This document shows, one piece after another, positions 1-11,569 of a stretch of DNA of 64,000 nt; position 1 is the stretch's first letter; every line of letters begins with the position of its first letter. The translations under genes were made by a program, and so were the position numbers. Below the pieces are notes generated by a model that worked only from the letters and a program-made list of their open reading frames with translations, made no database searches and was not told the origin of the DNA. The DNA comes from Calliopum simillimum (lineage: Eukaryota; Arthropoda; Insecta; Diptera; Lauxaniidae), in contig OX638369.1 in NCBI GenBank assembly GCA_951812925.1, positions 3,782,001 through 3,846,000 of the forward strand, read 5' to 3'.

Positions 1-718
1 GTTGCATGAAAAAACTGCGAAAAAAAACCAAACCAAATGAAAGTAAAATATTTTCCAAACCATTAAAAAAAAAAATGCATGAAAACGAAATATCCAGCAC
101 AATGCAACGCATTGGTAAATGGCCTGTAGTGTGTGAAGAGCTCATTGGAAAAGGACATGCATGAAAGCATACAAAAAATAGGATACACGAGGATACAGTC
201 TATGTATATTGTTAGCCACTAGAAAATCGTTTGAGCAGAATTAAGTGGGATGCAGCATAGAATGCAGATTTTGTTTGTAAGCCACTGACTGCCTTTGCTT
301 CGGTTATTGTTGTTGCTATTTGTTGGTTTGTTTGCATTATTGGCATGTTTATTTTTTTGCTTGTTTGGATGGTTTGATTATGAAATTTGATTTGCCAAAG
401 AAATCAAATTCACTTTAGTGAAGAGCTATACATATTTTAAAAAAAAATTATTGTGCAAAATGAGCAACATAAAACATAAATGACATAAAATTTATATTAA
501 AATACCAATAAATATATCGAAACTATATTTTCAGCATATTTGCGCTTAACCTTCGGACTGGCTAATATCGTAAAAAAGAGGATATGATGATAGGGCGTCA
601 ACCCCCTATACAAAAACTGTAAGCAACCCAAACGGCTGGACCGATCACCGTGAATATATAGCTTTTCGTGTAGGGCGCGTGTTTCTGTGCCATTAGTTTT
701 TTCGGGTACGGCACGTTT
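1..718. other. AT-rich stretch, probably YIPF5 intron
   Basis: No credible coding sequence was found on either strand; short open frames here are unsupported. It probably lies in the last intron of the minus-strand YIPF5 gene, whose final exon was not found anywhere in 1-4403. That placement is inference. Confidence 0.35.
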
Positions 719-1150
719 ATTTTTCACCCAAGAGTCTCCCTTCGATCTCGGAAGCAGAAATTTCTAGAGAGTTTTTTTTTCGTGATTTCAGCGCGTTTCA
801 TGACTTTTTACAAAATTTTAGTGGAAACAAATTTTTTCACCCAAGGGTCTCCCTTTCGGTGTCGGAACCCAGTGTGCCAGACGGTTCCCAAAAAAAAAGC
901 GAATCGTTTTTTTTTTTGGAATTTCTCCCGCAAACGGATTCGTAACGGGTAAAAAAGCGAAGATATGAACCGTCTGGCACACTGGGAACCAAAATTTTTT
1001 TTTTTTCGTTTTTTCGTGTTTTCCACGAGTTTATTGACTTTTTACGACGTTTTAGTGGGAAAAATTTTTATCACCCAAGGATTCTCTCCTAGAATAACGG
1101 AACCAAAAATTTAGAAATTCTAAATTTTCGTCTTTCCAAAAAAATTTATA
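719..1150. repeat. Three tandem ~115-bp units, the second split by a MITE
   Basis: The phrase TTTTTCACCCAAG followed by a CTCCC-rich stretch and CGGAA recurs near 719, 832 and 1063. Each unit continues with a T-run, TTCGT and GACTTTTTAC. Unit 2 is interrupted after its CGGAACC by the 870-984 element, while unit 3 has an uninterrupted CGGAACCAAAAATTT at the matching place. Unit 3 therefore serves as an empty-site control. Confidence 0.65.
870..984. mobile_element. MITE copy 1, CAGTG termini, GGAACC duplication
   Basis: The terminal inverted repeat is CAGTGTGCCAGACGGTTC, with its reverse complement at the right end. The direct repeat GGAACC flanks it at 864-869 and 985-990. The unfilled third tandem unit has one GGAACC, which fits a 6-bp target duplication. 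The interior is short and A/T- and GC-patchy, with no coding capacity. A longer relative lies at 45206-45388. I cannot assign a superfamily: the ends resemble hAT (CAG...CTG type), but hAT duplications are normally 8 bp. Confidence 0.7.
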
Positions 1151-1315
1151 TAACATTACTCTGAAAATATTTAACGGACATGGATGAAATTTGTTATGAG
1201 TATTAAGAGTATCGGAACAAATAATTTCCAATGGAAAAACGGACGTTGCCACGCCCTTAAAAAAAGTTAAGTTAAAAACTAAGGAATCCTTGATTGGTTT
1301 TGATGAAAAAACATA

Positions 1316-2330
1316 TTATTTTGTATTCATTATTTTCAAACCTTTCATCCTGAATTCTTTTTGTCCGCCGTTAACGCTTTGGGAAGAAACCGAAAAGACT
1401 TTGTTGGGTATTTTGTTCCATATCTTCTGTAAGCGCCGCTTGATTTGATCTACCTCAAGAGGATTTATGTTCTTCATTTTGTCCGCCATAAAGCCCCATA
1501 GATAATAATCTAATGGATTTAGATCCGGGGAAATTGCTGGCATTCATCTGACGATATAAAACACGCAAGTTTGGCTTCGCACCAGATATAAACACTTTAA
1601 GCCTTGTGCGCTAGAGCTGAGTCTTGCTAGAAGCAAAATAGTTCATTACCAAATAACGGCGTGGTCTGCAGCAAAACATGCTTTTTCAAAACCTCTTTCA
1701 AATAGTAACTCGCGGTTATTTTGACTCCTTTTTACCATGAAGAGAAGAGAAAGTTTGCTTTTTTCTAAAATCGACCTTCATACCATAACGGATATTACAT
1801 TTTGATAACGTTCGATTGCCTTTACTTAAGTGGGAATATCGTCCTTACTAACTGCATACACGCGATCATTTTAGGCGTTGTGGTTGTCTTGCATCAGCAT
1901 TCGTTTCTCATCAGAAAAAGTTATCTTGCAACTTGCGTGTCCCCGAAGGAGTTCCTTACTTCTCTTGCTTCTCATTATTGTTTGGCGCTCTGTAAGGCTG
2001 TGAATTTGCTTTTTCTTGAATGCATTCATCTTCAGAATTTTTAAAAATAACGCTTTGCATGGTTTTATGGCACACACCCATCTCTCTGGAGATTTTTGTT
2101 GCCGATATAGCACAATTTCGACGTATTTCAATTTTCGCAATTTCAAAGCTTACAGTTTTCTTAAATCACGCTATGATACGAAAAACAAAAATTTTGTTGG
2201 CTTTAAGATTTTTCACTTTCAAATGTTATTTTACCACAAGCTTTCGTTTAGAGTAAATGCTTCCCAAATTTTTCGCAGTAAAGATTACTTTATCAAACTA
2301 GTCTATTATTAACATTGTGGACTCAAAGAA
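1316..2330 (-). pseudogene. Decayed IS630-Tc1-mariner transposase
   Basis: The minus strand encodes scattered transposase pieces. At 1871-2146 there is a helix-turn-helix-like stretch followed by ITFSDEKRM, matching the region of the first catalytic Asp. At 1316-1543 there is SPDLNPLDYYLWG, the hallmark around the third catalytic Asp, followed by a C-terminal tail. The pieces lie in different frames with stops between them, so it is dead. Inverted ends were not found. It lies in the presumed last intron of YIPF5 and has the same orientation as that gene. The superfamily is clear from motifs; the exact clade is not. Confidence 0.75.
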
Positions 2331-3639
2331 CAAACAGAAAAAATTCTGTGAACCGGGACCTGTTGGGAATGGCACAATAACGATTTGAAATCTAGTAACA
2401 GTTATTTGTTGCCACGCTGTACAAATTCCATCGGGACAACTTGCATTTCTTGGTTTAATTTCATTGGAGATGCCCCGCCCTCTGTTCAAGAGAAGGCGTA
2501 GCATTGCATACCGGGAAATGATAGTTTTGAATAAAACTACACTTCGATCACTGGAAAATTCCAAAAATTTGACTGAGTTATGGCATTTTGCAATCGTAAA
2601 ATGAAAAACTTAAGTTTTTAGACATCTAAGTTCAAAGTTTGTCTCGATGGTTTTCGTTACAGCTTCATGAAAGAAAATGTGTTCGATTTTGAGCCATCTC
2701 CACTGAGATGGTGCAACACTAAACTACGATTTTTATCAACTATGTCTGACTTTTTTTTTATATTAAAATTTTGTATTTAACGATTTGTTTCAAAAAATAG
2801 CATTAATGACTACAAAAAACAACTGTTGAAATATTTCGCCAATAGCCAATAAAAAGTTCCCAGCGCTGCTGCTGTCACCCATTGCTTTATTCTGATTGAA
2901 ATTTTGTGATTAAAAACTAAATTGAGAGAATGGAAAAAAACACAGAAGAATAGAAAATTGGTAGCAGTTGGCAATGACTAAACATAAAAAAAGAGCATAA
3001 CCAAGATATACAGACTGTGTACATATGTGTGCATGTACATTGGAACAAAAATTAAATGTAAAAATATAAACAACGGGAAATGGGGTAGCAAACAATAGCA
3101 ATAAAAGCAATCAATTCGACTCCAATAATTGAGAAATCAAATGCAATCGATGCACGTGCAAAAATGTACAAATGGATGCTTAGCATAGTTATTGTTAAAG
3201 AATATTTGAAGAGTGGTCATGGTCATATTTTAATTATTGTACAATTTTATAATTTATTTTATATAAAAAATATATCTTTTTGGACTTAGGGCGTAGCATT
3301 TTTATGTAAAGATTTAGGTATTGTTGTAAATAACAATGGTATTAAATTTTTAGGAATTCGAATAGTTGGTTGTCTAAACATAAATTTCAGTTTTTTCTCC
3401 TGCACGTCAGAGTATTTGCTAAAAAGCAGGCTTAGGGGGCATTAACATTAACAACGACTTCGATTAAGTCTGCATTCCTTCATTGTATTTTACTTAGAAC
3501 ATTAACATCAATCGTTGCTTACTTTGGAAGCATACTATAATGACCTCTAGCACATTTGTAGATTTATTTGGGTAATTAGTTCAATATTCAGAAAATGTGT
3601 TCAACAACAAGTGAATTATGGGTTAGTTATAAACGAAAT
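2331..3639. other. AT-rich stretch without recognisable features
   Basis: I see no exon, transposase motif or long inverted repeat here. It was searched on the minus strand for the missing C-terminal YIPF5 exon without success. Confidence 0.4.
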
Positions 3640-4304
3640 ATATGTGAGTCAAATTTTTTCAACTGAGCCACCTAAAACGGACTTTTTGAAATGAAAATTT
3701 TTTTCCCCTTATCGGGTGAATTTTAAAACAAACACGGATCGCTCAGACCTTAGACCTCATAAAGAAAAACGGTTTCCAGATTCGGATTCAGCAATCATAT
3801 TTTAACCAAAAAATTTATAGAGATCTCATTCAAAATTGTTTTCTCTCTATTTGTTGCACTGAGATAACATTGTCATTAATGGCTTGCACAAAAATTTTTT
3901 TTCCAGATAAATAAATGAATATTTGTTCTATCATACCCTTGTTGTTTTTGTTTTCAAAGCATATGAGAAGTGCAGTTAGCATGCAATTGCATATTTCAAA
4001 ATGCATTTTTCATTAGTAAAAAATTTAAAAACATTTTGATGTCACTAAATTTTGTGCGTGTGTTATTTACGGATATACCGAAAAAAATTTTTTAATTCCA
4101 TTAAGTATTTACTGAAGAATATCAAACGCAAGAAAAAAACTCACGAAAGTTCTACTGTACGCAAAGCATAGAAAAATTAAAATTTAGAAAAAATTTAAAC
4201 GCCAAAATATTTCTGATCTTTAAACGTACCCGATAAGGGGAAAAAAATGTTCATTTCAAAAAGTCCGTTTTAGATGGCTCAGATGAAAAAATTTGACTCA
4301 TGTA
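3640..4304. mobile_element. Foldback-type element, ~75-bp inverted ends
   Basis: The left end (3640-3716, TGAGTCAAATTTTTTC, then GAGCCACCTAAAACGGAC and CCCCTTATCGGGT) is mirrored at 4228-4304. The arms are near-identical apart from a few substitutions. The AT-rich ~510-bp interior has no coding frame. It lies just 100 bp past YIPF5 coding exon 5, in the following intron. Confidence 0.8.
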
Positions 4305-4403
4305 TAAGAAAAAATTAAAAAATATTTTTTTTGCAATTATTTTTCACCAACACGATAGAATCATTTAAAGTTGGTAAACTGAAACATAAAACTAGCAACT
4401 CAC

Positions 4404-7400
4404 TGTATGGTGATTAAAACATTTATGCCGGAGAGTACGACCATTGGAAGCAAACAATAGCCAAGCACAGAGACTACAGCACCAAATGTAACTTGTGCTT
4501 GTGTTGCCATCAGGGAGAGCAGGCAATAGAATGCAATGCAGCCCATCACGCCGATACCGTATATATATGAGAACGTCACTTTGCCGCTCTAGATTCGTCG
4601 GTGGAAGAAAAAGAAAGAAGAAAAATTTTCAATTAAAAATCAAGCAAATATCTTATTATTTACATTTTTTTTTTTTTTTTGTTGTTTTGTTACACTTACC
4701 AGCAGCAGAAAGCCACCCAATGCCAAGCAAAAAACCAATGGACCGGCCATATCTGTATCTTGCAGAATTTGTTGTTCAGTGCCGCGTAAGGGATTTAAAA
4801 CGGCCAGGGTCTGTGAATAAAAAAATATGTAGTTGAAAGTATAAATTATTGGAGATAATTATACTATATGAAGCAATCATATAAAATTGAGGATATACAT
4901 TAGAGGTGTTTTAAGAATGTATGGAGATCCTTAGTAACAACATTTTGATACTTGACACCCCTCAATTTTGTGAGGTTGGAAAAAAAAATTAATTTGCAAA
5001 AAAAATTTTGGCAGTGGGGTGAGGGAAAAGGTTGGCGCATCGAGGTCAAAGGTGAGAGAAAAAGAGAAAAAATTTACATACAGCAATACAAATGTTTAGG
5101 GGTCCCCTCTAGAGGGGTCGAATGATTGACCGATTGCGGGTCGGTCATACATTTGACCCTTCTAGGGGTACCCATGGTCCAGTTAGGGCAGTGGGAGCAG
5201 TTTTTTAAAAAAACCGTAACTTTGTATGGGATCCCCCTTAAGGATTGGAAATAGGGGGTAGGTAAGCTGTGAAACTTTGGAGGGGGGATAATGGGGGTCG
5301 GTCATATATTTGATTCCTCTAGGAGAGACTCCTGGGCAATTATAGGCCTATTTGACGATTTCCTTTCCATATTTTTTATGTCTATGACGCCAATTTTGTA
5401 TGGGGGCCTCCTTAAGAGCTAGAGATAGAGGGTAAGTATCGGGCGAAAAAATGTTGAGGAGGAAAAAATATTAGGGGCCGTTCTAGGGGCACCCTGGAAG
5501 TGGTGGGGGTCGATTTCCTAAAAATCTGAATTTTGTATGGAAGCACCCTTAGGGGTTAGAGGTAAGAGGTAGGTATGTTTGGTAAAAATGTTGGGGGAGA
5601 AAAAATAATGTGGGTCGGTCATACATTTGAACTCTCTAGAGGTGGCCCCTTTTGTAGGACTGTAAGAATATTGTTTCTCCTTTTCTCTCATCTTTGACCT
5701 CGATGCGCCAACCCTTACCCTCACCCAACCCCCAAAATTTTTTTTGCAAACTCATTTTTTTTTCCAACCTCACAAAATTGAGGGGTGTCAATATAATATA
5801 CATTAATACCTACATAGATGTTAAAATTAATTAAAAATTAATTAAAAATATTTTTTAAAAAACTGTTTTTGATAGTCCGGGAGCCGGCAATACTAAAAGT
5901 GCCGTCATCGCGGATTCTGAAATTTTTAATGAAAAATGGTAGTTTACACTAAGATGAATAAAAAAAGCTTGGTCGGCGTGGTTATAGCCTGGCAAAAATA
6001 TTTTTAAATGATTTTTGAATTATTAAATTTTCGGAATGTATTGCCCGTCATCGCAGATTTTGATCAATCTTATATTAATCGATGCTAAATTTCATAACTA
6101 TTCAGAAAAAATCCGGCCGACCAGATTTTTCTTGCCGAAAATGACCGGCAGACCTATTTTAATGGTGCTACAGTGGGTACAATTTCTCTGTTATCACGGA
6201 ATTTTTTTTTTTTAATTAACGTATTTTAATGTCAAATCTAAAAATATCTTGGTATGCGAGCTTAGAAACTGCCGGAAGTACCCACTCTCGCACCAATAAA
6301 ATAGATCTGCCGGTCATTTTCGGCAAGAAAAATTTGGTCGGCCGGATTTTTTCTGAATGGTAATGAAATTAAGCATCGATTAATATGAGATGGATCAAAA
6401 TCCGCGATGACGGCAAAACATTCCGAAAATTTAATAATTCAAAAATATTTTTGCTAGGCTATAATCACGCCGACCAAGCTTTTCTTATTCGTCTTAGTGT
6501 AAACTACCATTTTTTTTTTAAATTTCAGAATCCGCGATGACGGCACTTTTAGTATTGCCGGCTCCTCGCCTATAATATTTCTTTACTTGCGTGCCAGCTT
6601 TTATGTACAAAAGTAATGCTTTAAACATTTTTGATATCATCAAATCTAATTAAATTAGCAATTTTTGTTTTTGATAAAAATTCATTTTTTTTTTTGTCGA
6701 TATCTAAGCACACAGATAAATACTGCAGCTTGCTTTATGGTACGGTAAATGTGCAGTCTTGCGAAATATAAAAATGAATAAATAAAATTTGATGTAGCAT
6801 TTTACTATTATATAAAACATTTCCAAAAAAAAAAAAAAAAAAACACAATAATAATAATAAAAATGCTACGACTACCTGCACAACCTATCACAAATGATTA
6901 AATAAATAAAACTTGAAAAAAAAATCTAAGCGGGAATAAAATTGTTTTGGTCTGGCACTACTAGAAACATAGAGAAAAAATATTTTTCGGAATTTTTATT
7001 CAAATTTCCGCTTGAAAACTATTTGTTGAAATTGATGATAAATGGCAATGGTGCCAGCAAAGCATCAGTTGGCATTAGTTTTGCAGGCGGAAAACAAAGA
7101 AATCAAAAAAGTTATTTAGAAAATAAATATGAATTTATTTATAAGTTATGTTATGCGTTGCAACTTTTAGAAAAAAAATATTAAAAAATGCTGTCAAATT
7201 TTGCTGACAACAATTATTCCGCAATAAGCCTCTTAAAAATCATTTATTGTAAGCCTTTTATAAGTGCTTCTTTTATTTATGCTGCAAATTAAGCGTTTTG
7301 GTTACCAATTTATTGGATATAGAATAAACAACAGACTTTTGATTTATTTTGCATATGAAATTCTTGTAATTGGAAATAAAAGAAGCCATCAAAACGCTTT

Positions 7401-10400
7401 ATTTTAATTAATAAATACTATTTACAATTAGCAACAATAAAATTTTGTTCTTTAACTAAAAAAGTAATTATTAAAAGAAAGTCAAATAATTAAAAAAAAT
7501 AAAATGTGGAAACAAAGGCGAAAAAATTCTTGCTTAGATTAAACAAAAAAACGCGCATGAAACAAGTTGCAAAAAAGTTTACAAGAAAACCAAAAGAAAG
7601 AAACAAGAGTAAAAAAGAGCCGAGAGCAATCAGTGAAATGAACAAAAGACGCAATTTTCTAAAAATAACTCAAATAAAACTGTACAAAAAAAAAAAAAAA
7701 AAAAAAAAACAAAGCAAATTGCATTTTAAGTCAGTGCACCTATACCCACCTAGCACATTTCTATATGTCCATACAAAAAGCACGCAGGAAGTATAAAAGA
7801 ACGAAGCGGAAAAATAATTTTGCTAATCCTTGTGCTGTGCAATTATTCACTTTAGATCAGCGCCCCAAGATAAGCACATAGAGTGAGTGATGCACAAGAA
7901 ACAGAGGCAGCAAAAGTAATATAAAATTGAAAAACTTGAAGAAAATTAAAAAACTAGTAAGGGTGTAAAATTTGGCCTGGCCAAACATTAAATACCCTAC
8001 ACTGCAGTATTTTCAAAATTTTGCTCATATGGGAGGTGCCACGTCCCCTGTTCCGATTTCATCCAATTTTCGTTAAGAGCTTTCATTTATGATTCTTAGT
8101 GTCTGAGTCAAATTTGGTTCGAATATCTCATAAAACGCTTTCTGTATAGCGTTTTGAAGCTTTTGCTTATATGGGAGGTGCCACGCCCTCTTGTCTGAAT
8201 TTGCTCAGTTTTTTTTTTTAGAGCTTGCGCATACAATTCTTAGTATTTATGCGTATTTTGGTTGCATTGTCGTGAAAAATGCTCCTAAAATTGCATTTTG
8301 AATATATTTTTTGTATGGGCTGTAGGCGTGTCCATTGACCGATTTCGCTCATTTTCAATCCCCCGAGCTATCTTTGACGACGAAGGCAGTGTACCAAATT
8401 TCATTGAAATATCTTGCTCAGTTTTCCCAAAAAGTGTATTTCAACACACAGCCAGCCAGCCACCCAGCCAGACAGACGGACATGGCTATATCGACTCAGG
8501 AGGTGACGCTGATCAAGAATATATATACTTTTCTATATCTGTCACGCCTCCTTCTCTGCGTTACAAACGGAAGGACAAAGTGAATATACCCTGGGTGTAG
8601 GGTATAAAAAGTCAAGAAAAGCTGCTGATGACGCCGCAACATCTTGCTAGTGCTAAATTGCATATTGGCTATGTTAAGCAACAAACCAACAATGGACAAC
8701 AAAAGTAAACAAAAAAAAAAATTCACTCCTTTAAGGATTTAGCTTCAAATTGATAGAAGGCAAACAAAGTAGAGAGCGTCTAGTTATGTGATACAGCAAT
8801 CAACGATTTTTCTTACGCTATTTACCACCACCCTCCCTAATAATAAGCCCGTTTGCGAAGGCAATTATGCAGCTAGCAAAAAAAAATAAAAACTATTTAA
8901 AAATATATTGAGTTTGCATACAAAAGGAAATATGAGTTATGTTTCTATACAAAGAATTCAGGAGTAAATGCGAAAACATACAAACACTGGAAATATTCAC
9001 AAAGTGAACATATAAAAAACGAAAGTAAAGTACTTAGAAGTTAATTATAAAACTTTCTTTAACGCTAGAAGCTGAAAAAAGTACAAATTAATATTCGTTT
9101 TTAAATTCATGACAATCTTTTAATTAAATATTTTATACTATCCATTAAGTTTTTTCAATTAAAAAGCTTTTAATGTTTACGTGACGATTTAAAAAGTACG
9201 AATGCAAAACATTAAAGAAAAGGAACAATTTTTCGAAATATCCTTAAAAATATTTAAATTTACTTACTTTTTGAAATATGTGATTTGGATTGATGCCCAA
9301 TTCTGTAAAAAAAAAAAACAAATCAAATAAATTTTAAAAGAAAAATTCAAGGTGATTCCCAAAATATTTCAATATTTCTGTGGACTTTTGACAAAACAAC
9401 CTAATTCGAAATTGGCAACTTCTCAGGAGAGCTATAAAACTACTTTGATGATTCTCAATTCTTTTTGTGTAGGAGTTGGAACAATTATAAAAGTTTTTTA
9501 TTATACATGAACACTAAACGAATATTTTCCAGTAACTTTTTTTACTCTAAGGTCAATAGTTTTTAATAAAATTGAAATAAATAGTCTGTATTTTCGGTTT
9601 GTGTCTTTGCTAATGACAAAAGGGAGCTAGTCAACTGTGAAATTGAAAAATATTTAAGGGCCGCTTAAGCTACACTAACGGTTTAGCTAAGCTAAAGCTT
9701 AAGCTCACACTGTGAAATTGGCCCTTAGTCAAATATTTTTGAACTTAAGAAATTCAGTTCTTTCCATAGGAAAAGTGACTTATTTCGAAGTGCTTTTTTT
9801 CATTTAACCTGTATCTTATCTCGACTTAAGATGTTTTGTGAAGGAAAACACCATTTTCATATGTCGACTTGGGTTTTTTTGTGAAAAGCATTTGTAAAAG
9901 TTTTTGCTGTTTTGTCAAAAGCATTTTGGAATAAAACATTGCGATAAGTTGATTTTCGATTCTATATCTCTGCAACTAAAAGTCATAGATATATCACGAT
10001 TACACCAAAAGAAGCATATTTAAATTTTATATATATTATTAAAATCCTGGAAAATTGTCTTATTTCAAGTTAGGTTGTTTTGTCGAAAGTCCACAGATTT
10101 GAACCCGAGTAAAGGCATCTTTGGTACATTTTATGTGCGATATTTTGAAAAGAAAACAAACGATTGAAGCAAGTATATTTTAGAATCAAAACAATAAGAA
10201 AAGGAAATTGTTTTTTGAAGTATTAACTAAGTGGCGTTAGGAAATCACGTCTAAAAATAAAAACGAAATAATTTAGATGAAAATAGTTTTGGAAAAAAAT
10301 TGTTGAAATTTGGGTTTTATATAATTTTTTTAAGTGAAATAACGCCCAAAATAAAAATGAAAGAAAGCCAAAATTTTGGACTTCATTTCCAAAATGATAA

Positions 10401-11371
10401 TCGCCCAAATTTATATCAAAATAATAATAATTCGTTTTTGCTTTTGGGCGTTATTTGGTTTTTTTTTTTTTTTGTTGGTGTTATTTCCTAACGCCAACTA
10501 GTGTAATTTGTGTGGCTTGGTTGCTTTCACTAGGGCTGTTTAGCAAAATTTCACAATTCCAATATTTTAAAAATTGATGAGTTCAAAAACTTTATACTGT
10601 CTTTTAGATTCAGTTCTGCTAAGAGATAGAAAATGCTTCTGCTACAGTCAATTTTTAAAATTTTATACGAAAGCTGTTTTACAGTTTTATGAAATTAAGA
10701 ACAAAGTGAAATTAAGTGCAGTGTGTGTTGTACTACATATACACAGGTTTTGCTGTCTTAACGGCTGAGTCTGCTGATGGTATCCCTAGAGAAATCCATT
10801 TTAGCGAGGTGTTAAGAAATTTGTAATGCGTACTTGGTATTCCTACCAAGACTTAAGATTGTTCTTGTTTTGCTTTTAATAGTGATTGCGTTTTCCTATT
10901 ACCATATTAAAGTAAGTATTAAGCTAAAGTATATGCGAGTCGACTAATGCTTCCATTGTAATAAAATTCTTAAACAGATTCGTTTGAACATGTGTCATAT
11001 CGTAGGCTTACCTTCTAATAATGGTGGTTCATCATCAAAGTCAGTACCTCCACCTCCAGGCGGCTTAAACGATTTATCCTGATCATAAGGGCTATCCACA
11101 TAGGCATTTGGATCATAGAAACCACTTACACCCTGATTTACATTTGCATAATTTGAATCGTAGTTTGGCGGAACCGAAGCCTGTGTATTGTCAAAAGTTT
11201 GGAAATTTCTAAAAAAAGGACAAGAAAATTATGAATTATTGAATTTGAAAGTTTATTTAAATCTGTGCACTGATGAACTTACAATTCCTGACCGAATTCA
11301 GGCATATCAAAGTTGTATGTTTGGTCATTTCCAGAACTGTAGAATTCGTTGCCACCACCGTATCCGGACAT
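4404..11371 (-). CDS. YIPF5: YIPF5/Yip1-family Golgi membrane protein, 3' partial
   Basis: Five coding exons on the minus strand: 11283-11371, 11012-11208, 9268-9302, 4700-4810 and 4404-4588. They join in frame through GT/AG sites (acceptors at 11209, 9303, 4811 and 4589), giving 205 codons plus 2 nt. The start is ATG at 11371-11369 (MSGYGGGNEFY). Residues 1-88 are a Gly/Asn/Tyr/Pro-rich cytosolic tail; DEPPLLEELGINPNHIFQK follows at about 89-107, the signature of YIPF5/Yip1A. Exons 4 and 5 (residues 108-205) encode hydrophobic membrane segments including DTDMAGPLVFCLALGG. Family members recycle between ER exit sites and Golgi and bind Yif1 and Rab GTPases in early secretory traffic. Animal members are about 250-260 aa, so one exon of roughly 50-55 codons is missing. 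It should follow the donor at 4403 and was not found in 1-4403, so it probably lies left of the window. Exon 3 is only 35 bp, between introns of 4.5 and 1.7 kb. Confidence 0.93.
4952..5791. mobile_element. Inverted-repeat element with internal tandem units
   Basis: The ends TTGACACCCCTCAATTTTG (4952) and its complement (to 5791) extend inward about 115 bp per arm, through GGTTGGCGCATCGAGGTC on the left. The core repeats a roughly 150-180-bp unit about three to four times, each containing GGGTCGGTCATA, CTCTAGG and GTATGG...CCCTTA. No coding frame is supported. It lies in YIPF5 intron 3 (4811-9267), immediately upstream of exon 4 in gene orientation. Confidence 0.8.
5880..6565. mobile_element. 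Large palindrome, ~280-300-bp arms
   Basis: The left arm 5880-6180 (GGAGCCGGCAATACTAAAAG ... ATGACCGGCAGACC) is mirrored by 6285-6565, leaving a loop of only about 100 bp. The arms differ by scattered substitutions and small indels. Repeated sub-motifs CCGTCATCGCGGATT and GGTCGGC occur within each arm. It lies in YIPF5 intron 3 and would form a long hairpin in the pre-mRNA. Confidence 0.85.
6566..7957. other. AT-rich intronic stretch with poly-A tracts
   Basis: It contains long A runs near 6825-6845 and 7685-7710. The lysine-rich open frames through these runs are compositional artefacts. No exon-like sequence was found. It lies inside YIPF5 intron 3. Confidence 0.45.
7960..8610 (+). mobile_element. 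mini-me/DINE-like repeat, copy 1 (full)
   Basis: It starts with a GGTGTAAAATTTGGCCTGGC block. Two tandem ~130-bp units carrying TATGGGAGGTGCCACG follow, then a CCAG/CAGA microsatellite (CCAGCCAGACAGACGGAC). The conserved tail reads GATCAAGAATATATATACTT, TGCGTTACAAACGGAAGGAC and GTGTAGGGTATAAAA. Related copies lie at 31114-31268 (tail only) and 58049-58467. A conserved core beside a GTCY-type microsatellite fits the dipteran mini-me family; that family assignment is from memory of its structure. Confidence 0.6.
9378..10096. mobile_element. Inverted-repeat element, ~35-bp ends
   Basis: CTGTGGACTTTTGACAAAAC at 9378 continues to CCTAATTCGAAAT and is mirrored at 10062-10096. The interior has short mirrored AAGCTTAAGC motifs near 9660-9710 but no coding frame. 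It lies in YIPF5 intron 2, beginning about 75 bp from the 35-bp exon 3. Confidence 0.65.
10230..10499. mobile_element. ~270-bp MITE with GGCGTTAGGAAAT ends
   Basis: AGTGGCGTTAGGAAATCAC at the left is mirrored by ATTTCCTAACGCCAA at the right. CTA occurs outside both ends and could be a 3-bp duplication. The interior contains further partly mirrored AACGCCCAAAAT and GGGCGTTATT motifs. It lies in YIPF5 intron 2. Confidence 0.65.
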
Positions 11372-11389
11372 TATTCGTCAAGCGTTCTT
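11283..11389 (-). other. YIPF5: YIPF5 first coding exon with 18-nt 5' leader
   Basis: Immediately upstream of the ATG the minus strand reads TTTTTTGCAG|AAGAACG, a good acceptor at 11390-11391. The leader is therefore probably spliced to an upstream non-coding exon. Confidence 0.6.
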
Positions 11390-11569
11390 CTGCAAAAAAT
11401 AATTGCAAATATTAATGGGTTATGTTTAATAATATAAATTCTCTCATTACAATTATTAATGAAAAAATTAGACCAAAACTGAATTACAATGCCCAAATCT
11501 AGTCTGCCGCAATCTTAATTTGTTGTAGTCTTTTTGAACCATGGCAATAAGCAATTAGATTTAGGAAAT

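Noticed and set aside
864..990. Assigning the CAGTG MITE to hAT
   Set aside because: The ends resemble hAT, but the flanking duplication visible here is 6 bp rather than 8, so I left it unclassified.
7506..7796. Lysine-rich 96-codon frame
   Set aside because: It passes through a long A tract and is explained by base composition.
8298..8726. Open frames over the mini-me-like repeat
   Set aside because: They cross the repeat's microsatellite and conserved tail, which is a non-coding repeat with other copies in the window.
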